Assembly (NCBI GenBank): GCA_031254955.1
Contig: JAIRTK010000278.1
Coordinates: 1 to 13,804, forward strand
DNA: 13,804 bases
Direction of reading: 5' to 3'
DNA from: Opitutaceae bacterium
GTDB lineage: Bacteria > Verrucomicrobiota > Verrucomicrobiia > Opitutales > Opitutaceae
In this document: one piece after another, positions 6,739-13,692 of the stretch
Layout: every line of letters begins with the position of its first letter
How positions within the stretch are numbered: position 1 is the stretch's first letter
Position numbers and translations under genes: made by a program
The notes under the pieces: model-generated
Told to the model about the DNA's origin: nothing
The model's database searches: none
What the model saw: the letters and a program-made list of their open reading frames with translations, nothing else

Positions 6739-7049
6739 GGCCTTCGCTATTTTGAATGACCGGTTCGTTTCCAATGACTGTAAAAAGGCGCACCACGAGC
6801 GCGGAGCCGGGTGGCCTGACAAAGGCGCAAGATGGGGTGTGCTTCTGGTGCCTCTTTGTGGCTCTTTTATACCATTTCCGAACGAGATTTATATTTTGGG
6901 TAGGGCGAGGCGTCCTGCCGAGCCGAGGGGCGGCAACGGCTCGGCGGGACGCCTCGCCCTACCTAGGGCACCAATCCTGCCTAAAGTCTAAAAATGCTTC
7001 GGAACTGGTATTATTGGTTGCTTTCAGTCATCGAAAATAGCGAGGAACC
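6739..7049. mobile_element. GGTTCC-family MITE-like element, carries a nested element
   Basis: The right end, read on the - strand from 7049, begins GGTTCCTCGCTATTTTCGAT. The left end at about 6743-6760 reads TTCGCTATTTTGAATGAC, matching it as an inverted repeat with decay in the outermost bases. The same terminal sequence bounds the element at 13141-13281. Inside lies a second, complete MITE-like element with different ends (6869-7011), so one appears to have inserted in the other. The left end is degenerate, so the exact boundary is uncertain. Confidence 0.6.
6869..7011. mobile_element. ATACC-family MITE-like element nested in a larger one
   Basis: This 143-bp element has ends starting ATACCATTTCCGAA on the left and, on the - strand from the right, ATACCAGTTCCGAA. 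Its centre is a long hairpin: 6899-6924 pairs with 6938-6963 over 26 bp with one mismatch, separated by 13 bases. The ends share the ATACC..TTCC pattern with the 1128 and 13523 elements, and the hairpin starts GTAGGG as theirs does, but the interiors differ. It is flanked by T-rich and TA-containing bases. It encodes nothing. Confidence 0.72.
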
Positions 7050-7122
7050 CATTTCAGACCCTTTGTCTTTCCAACCCTCCTGCCTTCCATGTCCTTCGCG
7101 GTTGATTTTTAAAACCTTTCCG

Positions 7123-8373
7123 ATGCTCACCAACCTCAAAATCGCGCTGCGGTTCCTGCTGGCCAAGCGGCGCTCCATGATGATGAGCCTCGCGGGCATC
7201 GCGTTCGGCACGGGCTTTATTATTCTCACCCAGGCGATCACGACGGGCTTCCAGGAATTTTTTATCCGCACGATTCTGGGCACGGACGGCGCGCTGCGGG
7301 TGGAGGACAAGTTTCAGGCGACGGTCGTGAACCTGAGCGCAATCGACGCCGAGGGACGTTACGCCGGCGGCGTGGAAGTCGAGAGCAACCGGAAATACCA
7401 GGAGGGCGTCGCGGAGCCGGGACGGTTGACCGACGCGATCAAACGCTTCCCCGACGTGGGCGGCGTGTCGGAGGTGTTGCGCGGCAACGTGAGCATCCAG
7501 TCCGCGACGCGCGAGGAGTCGGGGCAGGTGTATGGCATCGAATTGGAAAACCACATGGCCGTGTCCGACATCGGGCGCCAGCTCGTGGTGGGAAGCATGG
7601 ACGATTTTCGCAAGGCCCCGTCCGGCGTGCTGGTAGGCTCGGCGCTCGCGAACCGGCTCCGGCTGCGTCCGGGCAATTCCGTCCTGATCGCCCACGGCGG
7701 CCAGTCCACCCGCTACCGCGTGTCGGCGATTTATGAGACCGGCATCCGCGACATCGACAAGGTGCGCGTGTTCATGCACCTCGGCGAGGCGCGCGTGCTG
7801 CTGCGCAAGCCCCACGGCGCGTCGTATTTGCAAGTCGGGTTAAAAAACCCTGACCGGGCGCCGGAAATCGCGCGGCAAATCGAGAGAATCGCGAGCCACC
7901 GCGCCGCCAGTTGGCAGGAACGCGAAAAAGTCTGGCTCGATGTCTTCCGGTTCTTCCGCATCCTCGCGGCGATCACGGTGTTCACCATCATCGTGGTGTC
8001 CGGCTTGGGCATGTTCAACACGCTTGCGATGATCGTGATGGAGAAGACGCGGGAAATCGCCATCCTGCGCTCGATGGGCTACACGCGCGCGGACATCGCG
8101 CTCGTGTTCATGTTGCAAGGCGGGCTGGTGCTCGCGGCGGGCATCGCGCTCGGGTGGCTGCTCGGCGCGCTGGGCACTTGGGGCGTGTCGAGCGTGCCGG
8201 TCAGCGTGCGCGGCATCTTCTCCACCGACCACATCGTGGTGGCGTGGGATTGCGCGCATTATGCCGGGGCGGCGCTGGCGGCGTCCGTGGTGGTGTTGAT
8301 CGCAAGCTGGCTGCCGGCGCGCCGGGCGGCGTTGCTGGAGCCGGCGGCCATTATCCGGGGGGCGTCGCAATGA
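7123..8373 (+). CDS. ABC exporter permease, MacB/LolC (FtsX-like) type
   Basis: The product is 416 residues. I chose the ATG at 7123 because the truncated copy at 4699 starts at exactly the same codon; a longer frame back to 6994 runs through repeat DNA. The topology is that of the FtsX-like permeases: a short cytoplasmic start (MLTNLKIALRFLLAKRRS), TM1 about 20-40, a large periplasmic domain (about 45-270), then three TM segments at about 277-300, 325-350 and 378-396. Residues 307-324 (MEKTREIAILRSMGYTRA) match the cytoplasmic loop of LolC/E and MacB permeases, and the end PARRAALLEPAAIIRG is the usual FtsX tail. It should dimerise and work with the ATPase encoded next, whose ATG overlaps its stop (ATGA), together with the adaptor and TolC-like protein upstream. 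Ala codons are mostly GCG. Confidence 0.88.
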   Translation: MLTNLKIALRFLLAKRRSMMMSLAGIAFGTGFIILTQAITTGFQEFFIRTILGTDGALRVEDKFQATVVNLSAIDAEGRYAGGVEVESNRKYQEGVAEPGRLTDAIKRFPDVGGVSEVLRGNVSIQSATREESGQVYGIELENHMAVSDIGRQLVVGSMDDFRKAPSGVLVGSALANRLRLRPGNSVLIAHGGQSTRYRVSAIYETGIRDIDKVRVFMHLGEARVLLRKPHGASYLQVGLKNPDRAPEIARQIERIASHRAASWQEREKVWLDVFRFFRILAAITVFTIIVVSGLGMFNTLAMIVMEKTREIAILRSMGYTRADIALVFMLQGGLVLAAGIALGWLLGALGTWGVSSVPVSVRGIFSTDHIVVAWDCAHYAGAALAASVVVLIASWLPARRAALLEPAAIIRGASQ

Positions 8374-9083
8374 ACATCGCCGCGCCCGGAACCCCTGTGG
8401 CCAACGAGGCGATCCGCTGCGTGCGCCTCACGCGCCACCTCGGCGCGGGCGACGCGCGCGTGCAGGTGCTGCGCGAAGTGTCGCTGGCGGTGGAGCCGGG
8501 CACCGTGTCGGCCATCGTCGGCCCGTCCGGCTGCGGCAAAAGCACGCTGCTGTATCTGCTGGGCCTGCTCGACCGACCGGACGGCGGCGAAATCTGGATC
8601 GCAAACGAAAACCTCGCGCAGGCCGGCGACGAGAAACGCACCCAAGTGCGCAACGAGCACATCGGCTTCGTCTTCCAATTTCACTTCCTGCTGCCCGAGT
8701 TTTCCGCGCTGGAAAACGTGATGCTCCCCATGCGCAAACTCGGCCGCGCCACGCCCGCGCAAATGACCGCGCGCGCCGCGCAACTGCTGGACGCCGTCGG
8801 ACTCGGCGAAAAAACCCGCCGCCTCGCCAACCAGCTCTCCGGCGGCGAACAGCAACGGGTGGCCATCGCGCGCGCCCTCGCCAATCAACCCTCGATTATT
8901 CTCGCGGACGAACCCACTGGAAACCTTGACGTAAAAAACTCCGCCATGGTCTTCGAACTGCTCACCCGCCTGGCCAAGGAAAACGGCCAGGCCATCATCC
9001 TCGTCACCCACAACCCCGACATCGCCGGACGATGCGACTTTTTACATCCCATGCGTGACGGAGTATTCGTAAAAAAACGCTAA
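8370..9083 (+). CDS. ABC exporter ATPase, LolD/MacB type
   Basis: The product is 237 residues, the usual length for a stand-alone LolD/MacB/DevA-like ATPase. I chose the ATG at 8370, which overlaps the permease stop TGA; a much longer frame that starts inside the permease gene is spurious. All motifs are present: Walker A GPSGCGKST (51-59), Q-loop Gln 103 in FVFQFHFLLPEF, signature LSGGEQQRVAIARAL (156-170), Walker B IILADEPTGNLD (176-187, Asp 180 and Glu 181) and the switch His 214 in LVTHN. The FxFHxLLPEF wording and TGNLD are typical of the lipoprotein-release/macrolide-export subfamily. It powers the permease by ATP hydrolysis at the inner membrane. It is the last gene of the export locus; no terminator is visible directly after it. 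Confidence 0.92.
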   Translation: MNIAAPGTPVANEAIRCVRLTRHLGAGDARVQVLREVSLAVEPGTVSAIVGPSGCGKSTLLYLLGLLDRPDGGEIWIANENLAQAGDEKRTQVRNEHIGFVFQFHFLLPEFSALENVMLPMRKLGRATPAQMTARAAQLLDAVGLGEKTRRLANQLSGGEQQRVAIARALANQPSIILADEPTGNLDVKNSAMVFELLTRLAKENGQAIILVTHNPDIAGRCDFLHPMRDGVFVKKR

Positions 9084-9344
9084 CAACATTAACTTACCGC
9101 ATCAGCCTTGTTGACAAAACCCTGAAAATACTGCCTACTCGCAAGTCATTGGCTTAAATCACCACCTTCTTTTTTTTATGAATCGCGTATATATGTTCTT
9201 TAATTCTCGCCAAATAGGGTGCAACATAATCCCATTTACTTCATGAAAACCAATTCATTCGGATTTGTCTGGCACTTTTGCCGGACGAATTGTCTGATTC
9301 CAAGATACTAGGTCATCCAAGTAGAACTACCACAAATAACACTA
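9084..9344 (+). promoter_or_regulatory. AT-rich leader upstream of the DUF11 gene
   Basis: These 261 bases are much richer in A and T than the surrounding DNA, as expected for a promoter region, and they separate the ABC locus from the envelope genes. A perfect TTGACA occurs at about 9111-9116, but the bases 16-18 further on are not a good -10 box. TATATA at about 9188 is another candidate. A small hairpin, GTCTGGCA with TTGCCGGAC, lies at 9267-9286. I cannot fix the promoter, only say that this is its likely location. Confidence 0.4.
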
Positions 9345-10991
9345 ATGAAATCAACGTGTAAAAAAAACATGCGTGCATTGCGCACTCTGGCCCTCGGGCT
9401 GGCGGCGCTTTTTACGGCGAGCCTCTTGGCTAAGCCTCCGGCGCAAAACTATCCGGAATATCCTCGTCGCGACGGCATCCCCCAGGCCACCGTCACGGCC
9501 CAGCCTTCCACGAGCACGCAGACCTCGTCCTACACGAGCGCGTCATCCGCTGAAAGCTCCACCTCCACCATGGCGGCTTCGACGACTTCGGCCTCGTCGG
9601 GCTACGCACCGGCCACCTCCGCGGCCGGGGCGGCGCTGGGTTCCCGTTTCGACTCAAACCTCTACACGGTTGAAAAAATACTCGTGAACGCCCCCGGCCA
9701 AGTCGGCGCCGAGTCCACCTACATCCTGCGCGTCACGGCGCTTGCCAACATCACGGATGTGAACATCTCCGAGACGATTCCCGAAGGCCTCGAACCCGTA
9801 AGCACCACCCCGGAAGCCACCCGAGACGGACGCACCCTGCGCTGGGCCGCGCTCCCCTCGATGAGCGCCGGCCAGATCGAGGAAAAGACCATCGTGGTGA
9901 AATCCACGCGCGAAGGCCAGTTCCTGACGACCTCCAAAGTCTGCATCGATCCCGTTGTCATTCTCCCTCTGCGCGCCGGCACCCCGCGCCTCGCGCTCAC
10001 CAAGACCGGACCGGCCACCGTCGAACTCGGCGACCAGTTCGCCTACAACATCACCGTCACCAATAACGGCACCGCCGACGCGAACGATGTCGTCATTATC
10101 GACAACCTGCCCCCCGGCCTCAGCAGCTCCAGCGCGACCACCATCCCGGTCGGCACGCTCGCCGTCGGCCAAAGCCGCACCGTCAGCATCCCCGTCACCG
10201 CGGCCAACCCCGGCGAATACGTGAACAACGCCTCCGCCACCGCCGGCAACGCCGCCACCGTCTCCACCACCGCCGCGCCGACCAAGATCGTGACCTCGCG
10301 CATCCAAGTCGAAAAGACCGGCCCGGACCGCATCTTCGTCTATCGTGATGCGACCTACAACATCACCGTCACCAACGTCGGCGACGTGGCGCTCGAAAAC
10401 ATCACCGTCACCGACAACCTGCCCAAGAACGTCACCCTCGTGTCCGCCTCCGGCAACCCGAGCAACCAGAGCAAGGACCGCGTGGTCTGGACCATTCCCG
10501 GCCTCGCCCCCGGCCAGAGCCTGACCGACTCGGTCACCATCACCAGCAACCAGCCGCAGACCACCACCAACAGCGTCACGGCCCGCGCCTCCAACGCCAA
10601 GGTCTCCGACACGGCCAGCGCGACCACCATCTGGGAAGGCGCCCCCGGCGTGCTCACCGAAATCGCGGACAACGTTGACCCGATCCGCGTCGGCAACGAA
10701 GTCATCTACACCATCACCATCACCAACCAAGGCACCTTCCGCGAAGTCAACAGCCAGGTCCGCGTGGTCTTCAGCGACGAAATCAACCCGATCTCCGTCA
10801 CCGACCAGACCGCCACGATCAACGGCAAGGAAGTCGTCTTCCCGGATGTGGTCATCAAACCCAAAGGCAAGACCCAGTTCAGGATTCACGCGAAGGCCGC
10901 CCAGTCCGGCGTCGCCACCACCCGCCTCGAATTCAACTCCTCCTTCCTCCCCCGCCCGATGGTCAAGGAAGAGACGACCTTCGTTTACTAA
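9345..10991 (+). CDS. OmcB-like secreted protein with four DUF11-type repeats
   Basis: The product is 548 residues. A signal peptide lies within about 1-29 (MRALRTLALGLAALFTASLLA after a short basic lead; an ATG at 9369, Met-9, is an equally good start). Residues 47-97 are a Ser/Thr/Ala-rich linker. Four beta-sandwich repeats then follow at about 103-210, 215-318, 319-430 and 436-548; the middle two carry the DUF11 pattern LTKTGP/VEKTGP...YNITVTN.G...ANDVVI.DNLP.GL. DUF11 proteins are surface or envelope proteins, and this arrangement resembles the chlamydial cysteine-rich outer-membrane protein OmcB and its homologues in other PVC bacteria. Unlike OmcB, it has almost no cysteine (Cys-5 in the leader and Cys-200), so it cannot form the disulfide net of chlamydiae. 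A structural envelope or surface-layer role is inferred. It has its own AT-rich upstream region and precedes the porin gene by 115 bases. Confidence 0.85.
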   Translation: MKSTCKKNMRALRTLALGLAALFTASLLAKPPAQNYPEYPRRDGIPQATVTAQPSTSTQTSSYTSASSAESSTSTMAASTTSASSGYAPATSAAGAALGSRFDSNLYTVEKILVNAPGQVGAESTYILRVTALANITDVNISETIPEGLEPVSTTPEATRDGRTLRWAALPSMSAGQIEEKTIVVKSTREGQFLTTSKVCIDPVVILPLRAGTPRLALTKTGPATVELGDQFAYNITVTNNGTADANDVVIIDNLPPGLSSSSATTIPVGTLAVGQSRTVSIPVTAANPGEYVNNASATAGNAATVSTTAAPTKIVTSRIQVEKTGPDRIFVYRDATYNITVTNVGDVALENITVTDNLPKNVTLVSASGNPSNQSKDRVVWTIPGLAPGQSLTDSVTITSNQPQTTTNSVTARASNAKVSDTASATTIWEGAPGVLTEIADNVDPIRVGNEVIYTITITNQGTFREVNSQVRVVFSDEINPISVTDQTATINGKEVVFPDVVIKPKGKTQFRIHAKAAQSGVATTRLEFNSSFLPRPMVKEETTFVY

Positions 10992-11106
10992 GTCCCGCGC
11001 ATCATAAGTCTCGCACCCGATAAATACACCTGGGCGCCTGTCTCCCGGCAGGCCTCAAACCCCGACCGGAAAACCGGCGCCCGGTGTCTCTCCTACAAAT
11101 CAAACA
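10992..11106 (+). other. Intergenic leader with nested stems before the porin gene
   Basis: GGGCGCC at 11032-11038 pairs with GGCGCCC at 11076-11082. Inside it, GCCTG (11036-11040) could instead pair with CAGGC (11049-11053), and CCGG-AAAA-CCGG is a further small stem. There is no T-tract, so it is not a classic terminator. It may modulate read-through or translation of the porin gene, whose start lacks a Shine-Dalgarno sequence. Confidence 0.35.
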
Positions 11107-11871
11107 ATGAGAACTACACTATCAATCATCGCACTTGCCCTCGCCACCGCCACCCTCGGCGCGCAGCAAGCCACCGAATGGACCGGCTCCGCCGACATCC
11201 GTTATACCGGCAAATACGTGTTCCGGGGCGCCCAGAAAACCGGGCAGACCCTCCAAGCCAACGTCGAGTTCAACCCTATTGGCGACGGCTTTTATGTCGG
11301 CGGCTGGTTCAACCAGCCCCTTGAAAGCAAATACGACAACGAATTCGACCTCTTCGGCGGCTACCGCTACGAATACAAAGGCATCCAGTTCGACGCCGGC
11401 CTCACCGGATTTTTCTACCCGCAGGCCGACAACGAAAACACCGATTATTCGTATGAACTCGCCCTCGGCGCGAGCTACAACCTCGGCTCGCTCTGGGACA
11501 TCCTCGACGGCCTGGGCGTCGCCGGCTACACCTACTACGACATCCGCCTCGAAACCCTCACCTTCGAGCTTTCCACCGGCTACCGCCTCCCCTACCGGCT
11601 CGCCCAGTTCAAGGCCAGCGTGGACGCCAGCCTCTTCGTCGGCCACAGCGATGCGGATGACTACTATCCCGACGCAACGGGCGCGAGCATAAAGGACACA
11701 TGGCTCTACTACGGAGCCACCCTGGGCACCACGGTCTGGTTCAACGAAACCCTGTCGGCCACCGCGGGCGTCCAATACGGCACCGCGAACAACCGCTCCG
11801 ACCTTACCTCCGGCGGCCACGACCGCACCAACAAACTGTGGGGATTCGTCGGCGTGGGCCTGAAGTGGTAA
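11107..11871 (+). CDS. TorF/Gcw_chp-type outer-membrane beta-barrel (putative porin)
   Basis: The product is 254 residues. A signal peptide (MRTTLSIIALALATATLGAQ, cut at about residue 19) is followed by alternating hydrophobic/aromatic beta-strands from WTGSADIRYTGKYVFRGAQK (about 25-44) to the C terminus, which ends in Trp (VGVGLKW), the usual outer-membrane barrel end recognised by the Bam machine. The opening, with YVFRGAQKTGQTLQA, matches the TorF-family putative porins (PF09694, Gcw_chp; TIGR02001), in which a Y-x-F/W-RG motif begins the barrel. About ten to twelve strands are plausible. The family is poorly characterised; some members are tied to transport of specific solutes, but no substrate can be named here. 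It follows the DUF11 gene and is closed by a strong terminator, so the two likely form an envelope unit. Confidence 0.8.
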   Translation: MRTTLSIIALALATATLGAQQATEWTGSADIRYTGKYVFRGAQKTGQTLQANVEFNPIGDGFYVGGWFNQPLESKYDNEFDLFGGYRYEYKGIQFDAGLTGFFYPQADNENTDYSYELALGASYNLGSLWDILDGLGVAGYTYYDIRLETLTFELSTGYRLPYRLAQFKASVDASLFVGHSDADDYYPDATGASIKDTWLYYGATLGTTVWFNETLSATAGVQYGTANNRSDLTSGGHDRTNKLWGFVGVGLKW

Positions 11872-11885
11872 TCCCTTCCTCCAAG

Positions 11886-11925
11886 AGGGTTCTCGCTGCT
11901 TCCCCGGCGAGAACCCTTTTTTTTT
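11886..11925 (+). terminator. Rho-independent terminator after the porin gene
   Basis: AGGGTTCTCGC (11886-11896) pairs perfectly with GCGAGAACCCT (11907-11917), giving an 11-bp stem with a 10-base loop. Nine T residues follow at 11917-11925. It lies 15 bases after the porin stop and would end the DUF11-porin transcript. It is the only textbook terminator in the window. Confidence 0.93.
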
Positions 11926-11929
11926 AGGA

Positions 11930-12384
11930 CATTTCGGACACGCGGCAACCCTCTCGGATAATACCATGTCACCGGCAAATACTATTCCGGCAAGAGCAAG
12001 GCCCCCCGCTATATTAAAGGGCCGGCCTGTTTATTTAACCGCGAAGACGTGCAAAACGCAAAGACATCAAGACACCGCGAAAAATTCAAATCCGTGCCGG
12101 AACCAAGACAGGAAAACCTCTCCGAAACCCCCGCGACCACGCTCCGGGTTGCCTGTGAAATTCCACCCCGCCAGCCCCGCCCGACGGAAGCCTCGAAGAG
12201 ACCTCCCGGCCACCTCTGGCCATTTTTCAAAACGCCCAATAGCCAGCCCGGACGAAGCGGAATGCCTGTCATTCAGAAGAAAAACCACCGACACGGAAAC
12301 GCCTCTCCTGACGCCTGACATCCACCGATTGTCTTAGCCATCGAAAACGGCGACAGACTGGAGCACTTTAATAAAAAAGATTGA
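11930..12384. repeat. Non-coding gap with a decayed palindromic repeat (copy 3) and element relics
   Basis: No gene is supported. About 12105-12210 is a degenerate third copy of the 423-530 element: the words AACCTCTCCGA, GCGACCACGCTCC and CCAGCCCCGCCCG followed by GGAAGCCTC-GAA-GAGACCTCC are in the same order, with the arms no longer pairing well. About 12030-12050 carries TTAACCGCGAAGAC, resembling a word read on the - strand just before the permease at about 7091-7110. 12339-12353 (CATCGAAAACGGCGA) looks like a worn end of a GGTTCC-type element. Confidence 0.5.
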
Positions 12385-13035
12385 ATGGCCGGACGAAGAA
12401 AAAATGAGAAAACCAACACCTTCCTGATTGCGATAGTATTGCTGCTATTGCTTCTGGTGGGCTATCTGGCTTTTTTCTGGTCGCCGGGAAAAATCGCGAC
12501 CGGCGCCCCCACCCCGCCGGATTACCCCCCGCCAACCGCCCCCGCCGCCAGTCCGGTGAGCAGCGCGCTCCCCGCCCCTTCAATTACCTACCAACCCTCC
12601 GCCTGGCCGCCGGCCACCCCCGCGACAATCCCCCCCCCTGTGGCGCCCGCCCCTGCCCCGCCGCCGCCGCCACGTGTCACGGTGCCGCCCATCGAGACAA
12701 CCGCCCCGGCGCAACCCTCCCCCCCGCCGAAGGCATCCCCGCCCCCGAGCCAAGGCGCCAACCCCTCGCGCCAAGTCACCAGTCCCCCGCGTCGGCCCGT
12801 TGCCCCCACGCGCCCGCCGCCCGCCGCGCCCGCGCCCTTTTCCGGCAGCTATGCCGTTGTGATCGAAAAAGGCATGAGTCCCGACGGCAGCCGCTACCTG
12901 CTGCGCTGCACCAATCCTGAAGGACGTGGAGAGTATGTTTTTGAAGTGGACGCTCATACGTTCAACGAAGCAGTTCCCCGCCTGATGTATCACCCCGACA
13001 AAGTAGCCAAGTGGCGCCTCATCTCCTCGCCCTGA
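12385..13035 (+). CDS. Membrane-anchored proline-rich protein, unknown C-terminal domain
   Basis: The product is 216 residues. The N terminus is short and basic (MAGRRKNEKTN), followed by one membrane segment at about 12-32 (FLIAIVLLLLLLVGYLAFFW), so the rest should lie in the periplasm. Residues about 41-151 are an extended linker very rich in Pro and Ala with scattered Arg/Lys. The last 65 residues are a compact mixed domain (GSYAVVIEKGMSPDGSRYLL, then ...GEYVFEVDAHTFNEAVPRLM and KVAKWRLIS). The plan of anchor, Pro-rich spacer and small C-terminal domain is that of TonB, TolA or SPOR proteins, but the C-terminal sequence matches none of them that I recognise. It could span the periplasm to touch peptidoglycan or an outer-membrane partner. 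The gene stands alone between repeats. The high proline content is encoded by CCN runs, so the frame deserves confidence mainly from the clear TM segment and the ordinary C-terminal domain. Confidence 0.72.
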   Translation: MAGRRKNEKTNTFLIAIVLLLLLLVGYLAFFWSPGKIATGAPTPPDYPPPTAPAASPVSSALPAPSITYQPSAWPPATPATIPPPVAPAPAPPPPPRVTVPPIETTAPAQPSPPPKASPPPSQGANPSRQVTSPPRRPVAPTRPPPAAPAPFSGSYAVVIEKGMSPDGSRYLLRCTNPEGRGEYVFEVDAHTFNEAVPRLMYHPDKVAKWRLISSP

Positions 13036-13109
13036 CCGGCAAAAAACGCCCGCCGCCGCCGCCAAAATCCCCAAGACGGCCCACCCGCCACCCCGCAGAT
13101 TGCAACCCG

Positions 13110-13136
13110 CCGGCCAAAAGCCGGAATAGTTTTCCA
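13110..13136 (+). terminator. Weak possible terminator after the proline-rich gene
   Basis: CCGGC at 13110-13114 and GCCGG at 13120-13124 form a 5-bp GC stem with a 5-base loop, followed after six bases by TTTT. It lies about 75 bases after the stop. The stem is short and the T-run poor, so this is tentative. Confidence 0.3.
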
Positions 13137-13140
13137 TTGT

Positions 13141-13281
13141 GGTTCCCCGCTATTTTCGATGAGTGAAACCAAACCGATAAACTCACGCAGAGACGCGGAG
13201 GCGCAGAGAGAAAACCTGGATTTCTCCGCGTCTCCGCGCCTCTGCGTGAGAAAAACAAACCACTCGAAATAGCGAGGAACC
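13141..13281. mobile_element. GGTTCC-family MITE-like element
   Basis: This 141-bp element has inverted ends: left GGTTCCCCGCTATTTTCGA; right, read on the - strand from 13281, GGTTCCTCGCTATTTCGA. Inside, 13182-13208 and 13224-13250 pair over 27 bp with three mismatches and enclose 15 bases, so the whole element can fold into one long hairpin. The same ends flank 6739-7049. It encodes nothing. Confidence 0.78.
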
Positions 13282-13288
13282 TCCATTG

Positions 13289-13523
13289 TTAACTGAGATT
13301 ACGCGGGCGACCCGCAGGATTGCGTGGCACAGGCATCCTCGCCCGTGGCCTTTTCAGGGACGCGGACAGGGCGGGCTTCTCGCTTCGCTCGGAACCTGTC
13401 CGCGATGTCGCTGGCTGGAAAGCCCGCGCTTCTATGCCCGGACAGGGACGCCCGTGCCACGCAATTCCACAGGCGAGTCGCCCGTGCCACCCGGCCCGCG
13501 TGCCTCGCGTTAACCTCAGTTAA
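13289..13523. mobile_element. TTAACTGAG-family MITE-like element
   Basis: This element of about 235 bp has the left end TTAACTGAGATTACGCGGG; the right end, read on the - strand, starts TTAACTGAGGTTAACGCGAG. ATTGCGTGGCAC (13319-13330) and its exact reverse complement (13454-13465) form an inner inverted repeat. A small hairpin, GCGGG-CGA-CCCGC, lies near the left end. It begins 8 bases after the GGTTCC element and shares its last base with the ATACC element that follows, so three different families sit side by side. Confidence 0.72.
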
Positions 13524-13668
13524 TACCCATTCCCAATGAAAATCACACTTTTGTAGGGGCGTCGCTTGCGACGCCCGGCTTGATAACCGTGCTCCAGCAA
13601 CGGGCTTCGCAAGCGAAGCCCCTACATGGCTTTGCTTCTAAAGTGTGCTTTTCACTGGGAAACGGTAT
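13523..13668 (-). mobile_element. MITE-like element, ATACC family, copy 2 (inverted)
   Basis: This is the 146-bp reverse complement of the element at 1128-1290, nearly identical to it apart from the 17-bp duplication present only in copy 1. The terminal repeats ATACCCATTCCCAATGAA and, from the other end, ATACCGTTTCCCAGTGAA are intact, as are both inner hairpins. It lies in the opposite orientation to copy 1, some 12 kb away. Confidence 0.83.
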
Positions 13669-13690
13669 AATTTTCACTGGGAAAGGGTAT
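13649..13690. repeat. Tandem duplication of one element end
   Basis: The 22-base word TTTTCACTGGGAAA, then C or G, GGTATAA occurs twice in a row, at about 13649-13670 and 13671-13692, with one mismatch. It is the terminal repeat of copy 2 plus the adjacent TA. Directly after it, ATACCATTTATGAATAAAAT at about 13692 looks like the end of yet another member of the ATACC group, pointing out of the window. Confidence 0.75.
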
Positions 13691-13692
13691 AA

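Larger units (their letters stand above)
6681..7122. other. Gap between FAD gene and intact permease: nested repeats, no gene
   Basis: These 442 bases hold no credible gene. A direct 10-bp word, CGGTTGATTT, occurs at 6715-6724 and 7099-7108 and brackets the MITE-like block. The last 70 bases before the permease ATG are pyrimidine-rich and have no Shine-Dalgarno sequence. Because the insertion broke the coupling to the adaptor, the permease and ATPase genes must be read either by transcription through this block or from a promoter in it; I see no good -35/-10 pair. Confidence 0.6.

Noticed and set aside
6994..7122. Longer in-frame start for the permease
   Set aside because: It would translate part of the nested repeat; the duplicated copy at 4699 shows that the native start is the ATG at 7123.
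7911..8369. Extended N terminus for the ATPase
   Set aside because: It lies out of frame inside the permease gene; the ATPase family starts near residue 1 of the 8370 product.
9271..9290. TGGCAC...TTGC resembling a sigma-54 promoter
   Set aside because: The distance between GG and GC is 7 bases, not the required 10; it is better explained as a small hairpin.
9178..9309. Two 22-codon frames in the AT-rich leader, at 9178 and 9243, joined by ATGA
   Set aside because: No ribosome site, no recognisable sequence and chance open frames are common at this length; the overlap alone is not enough.
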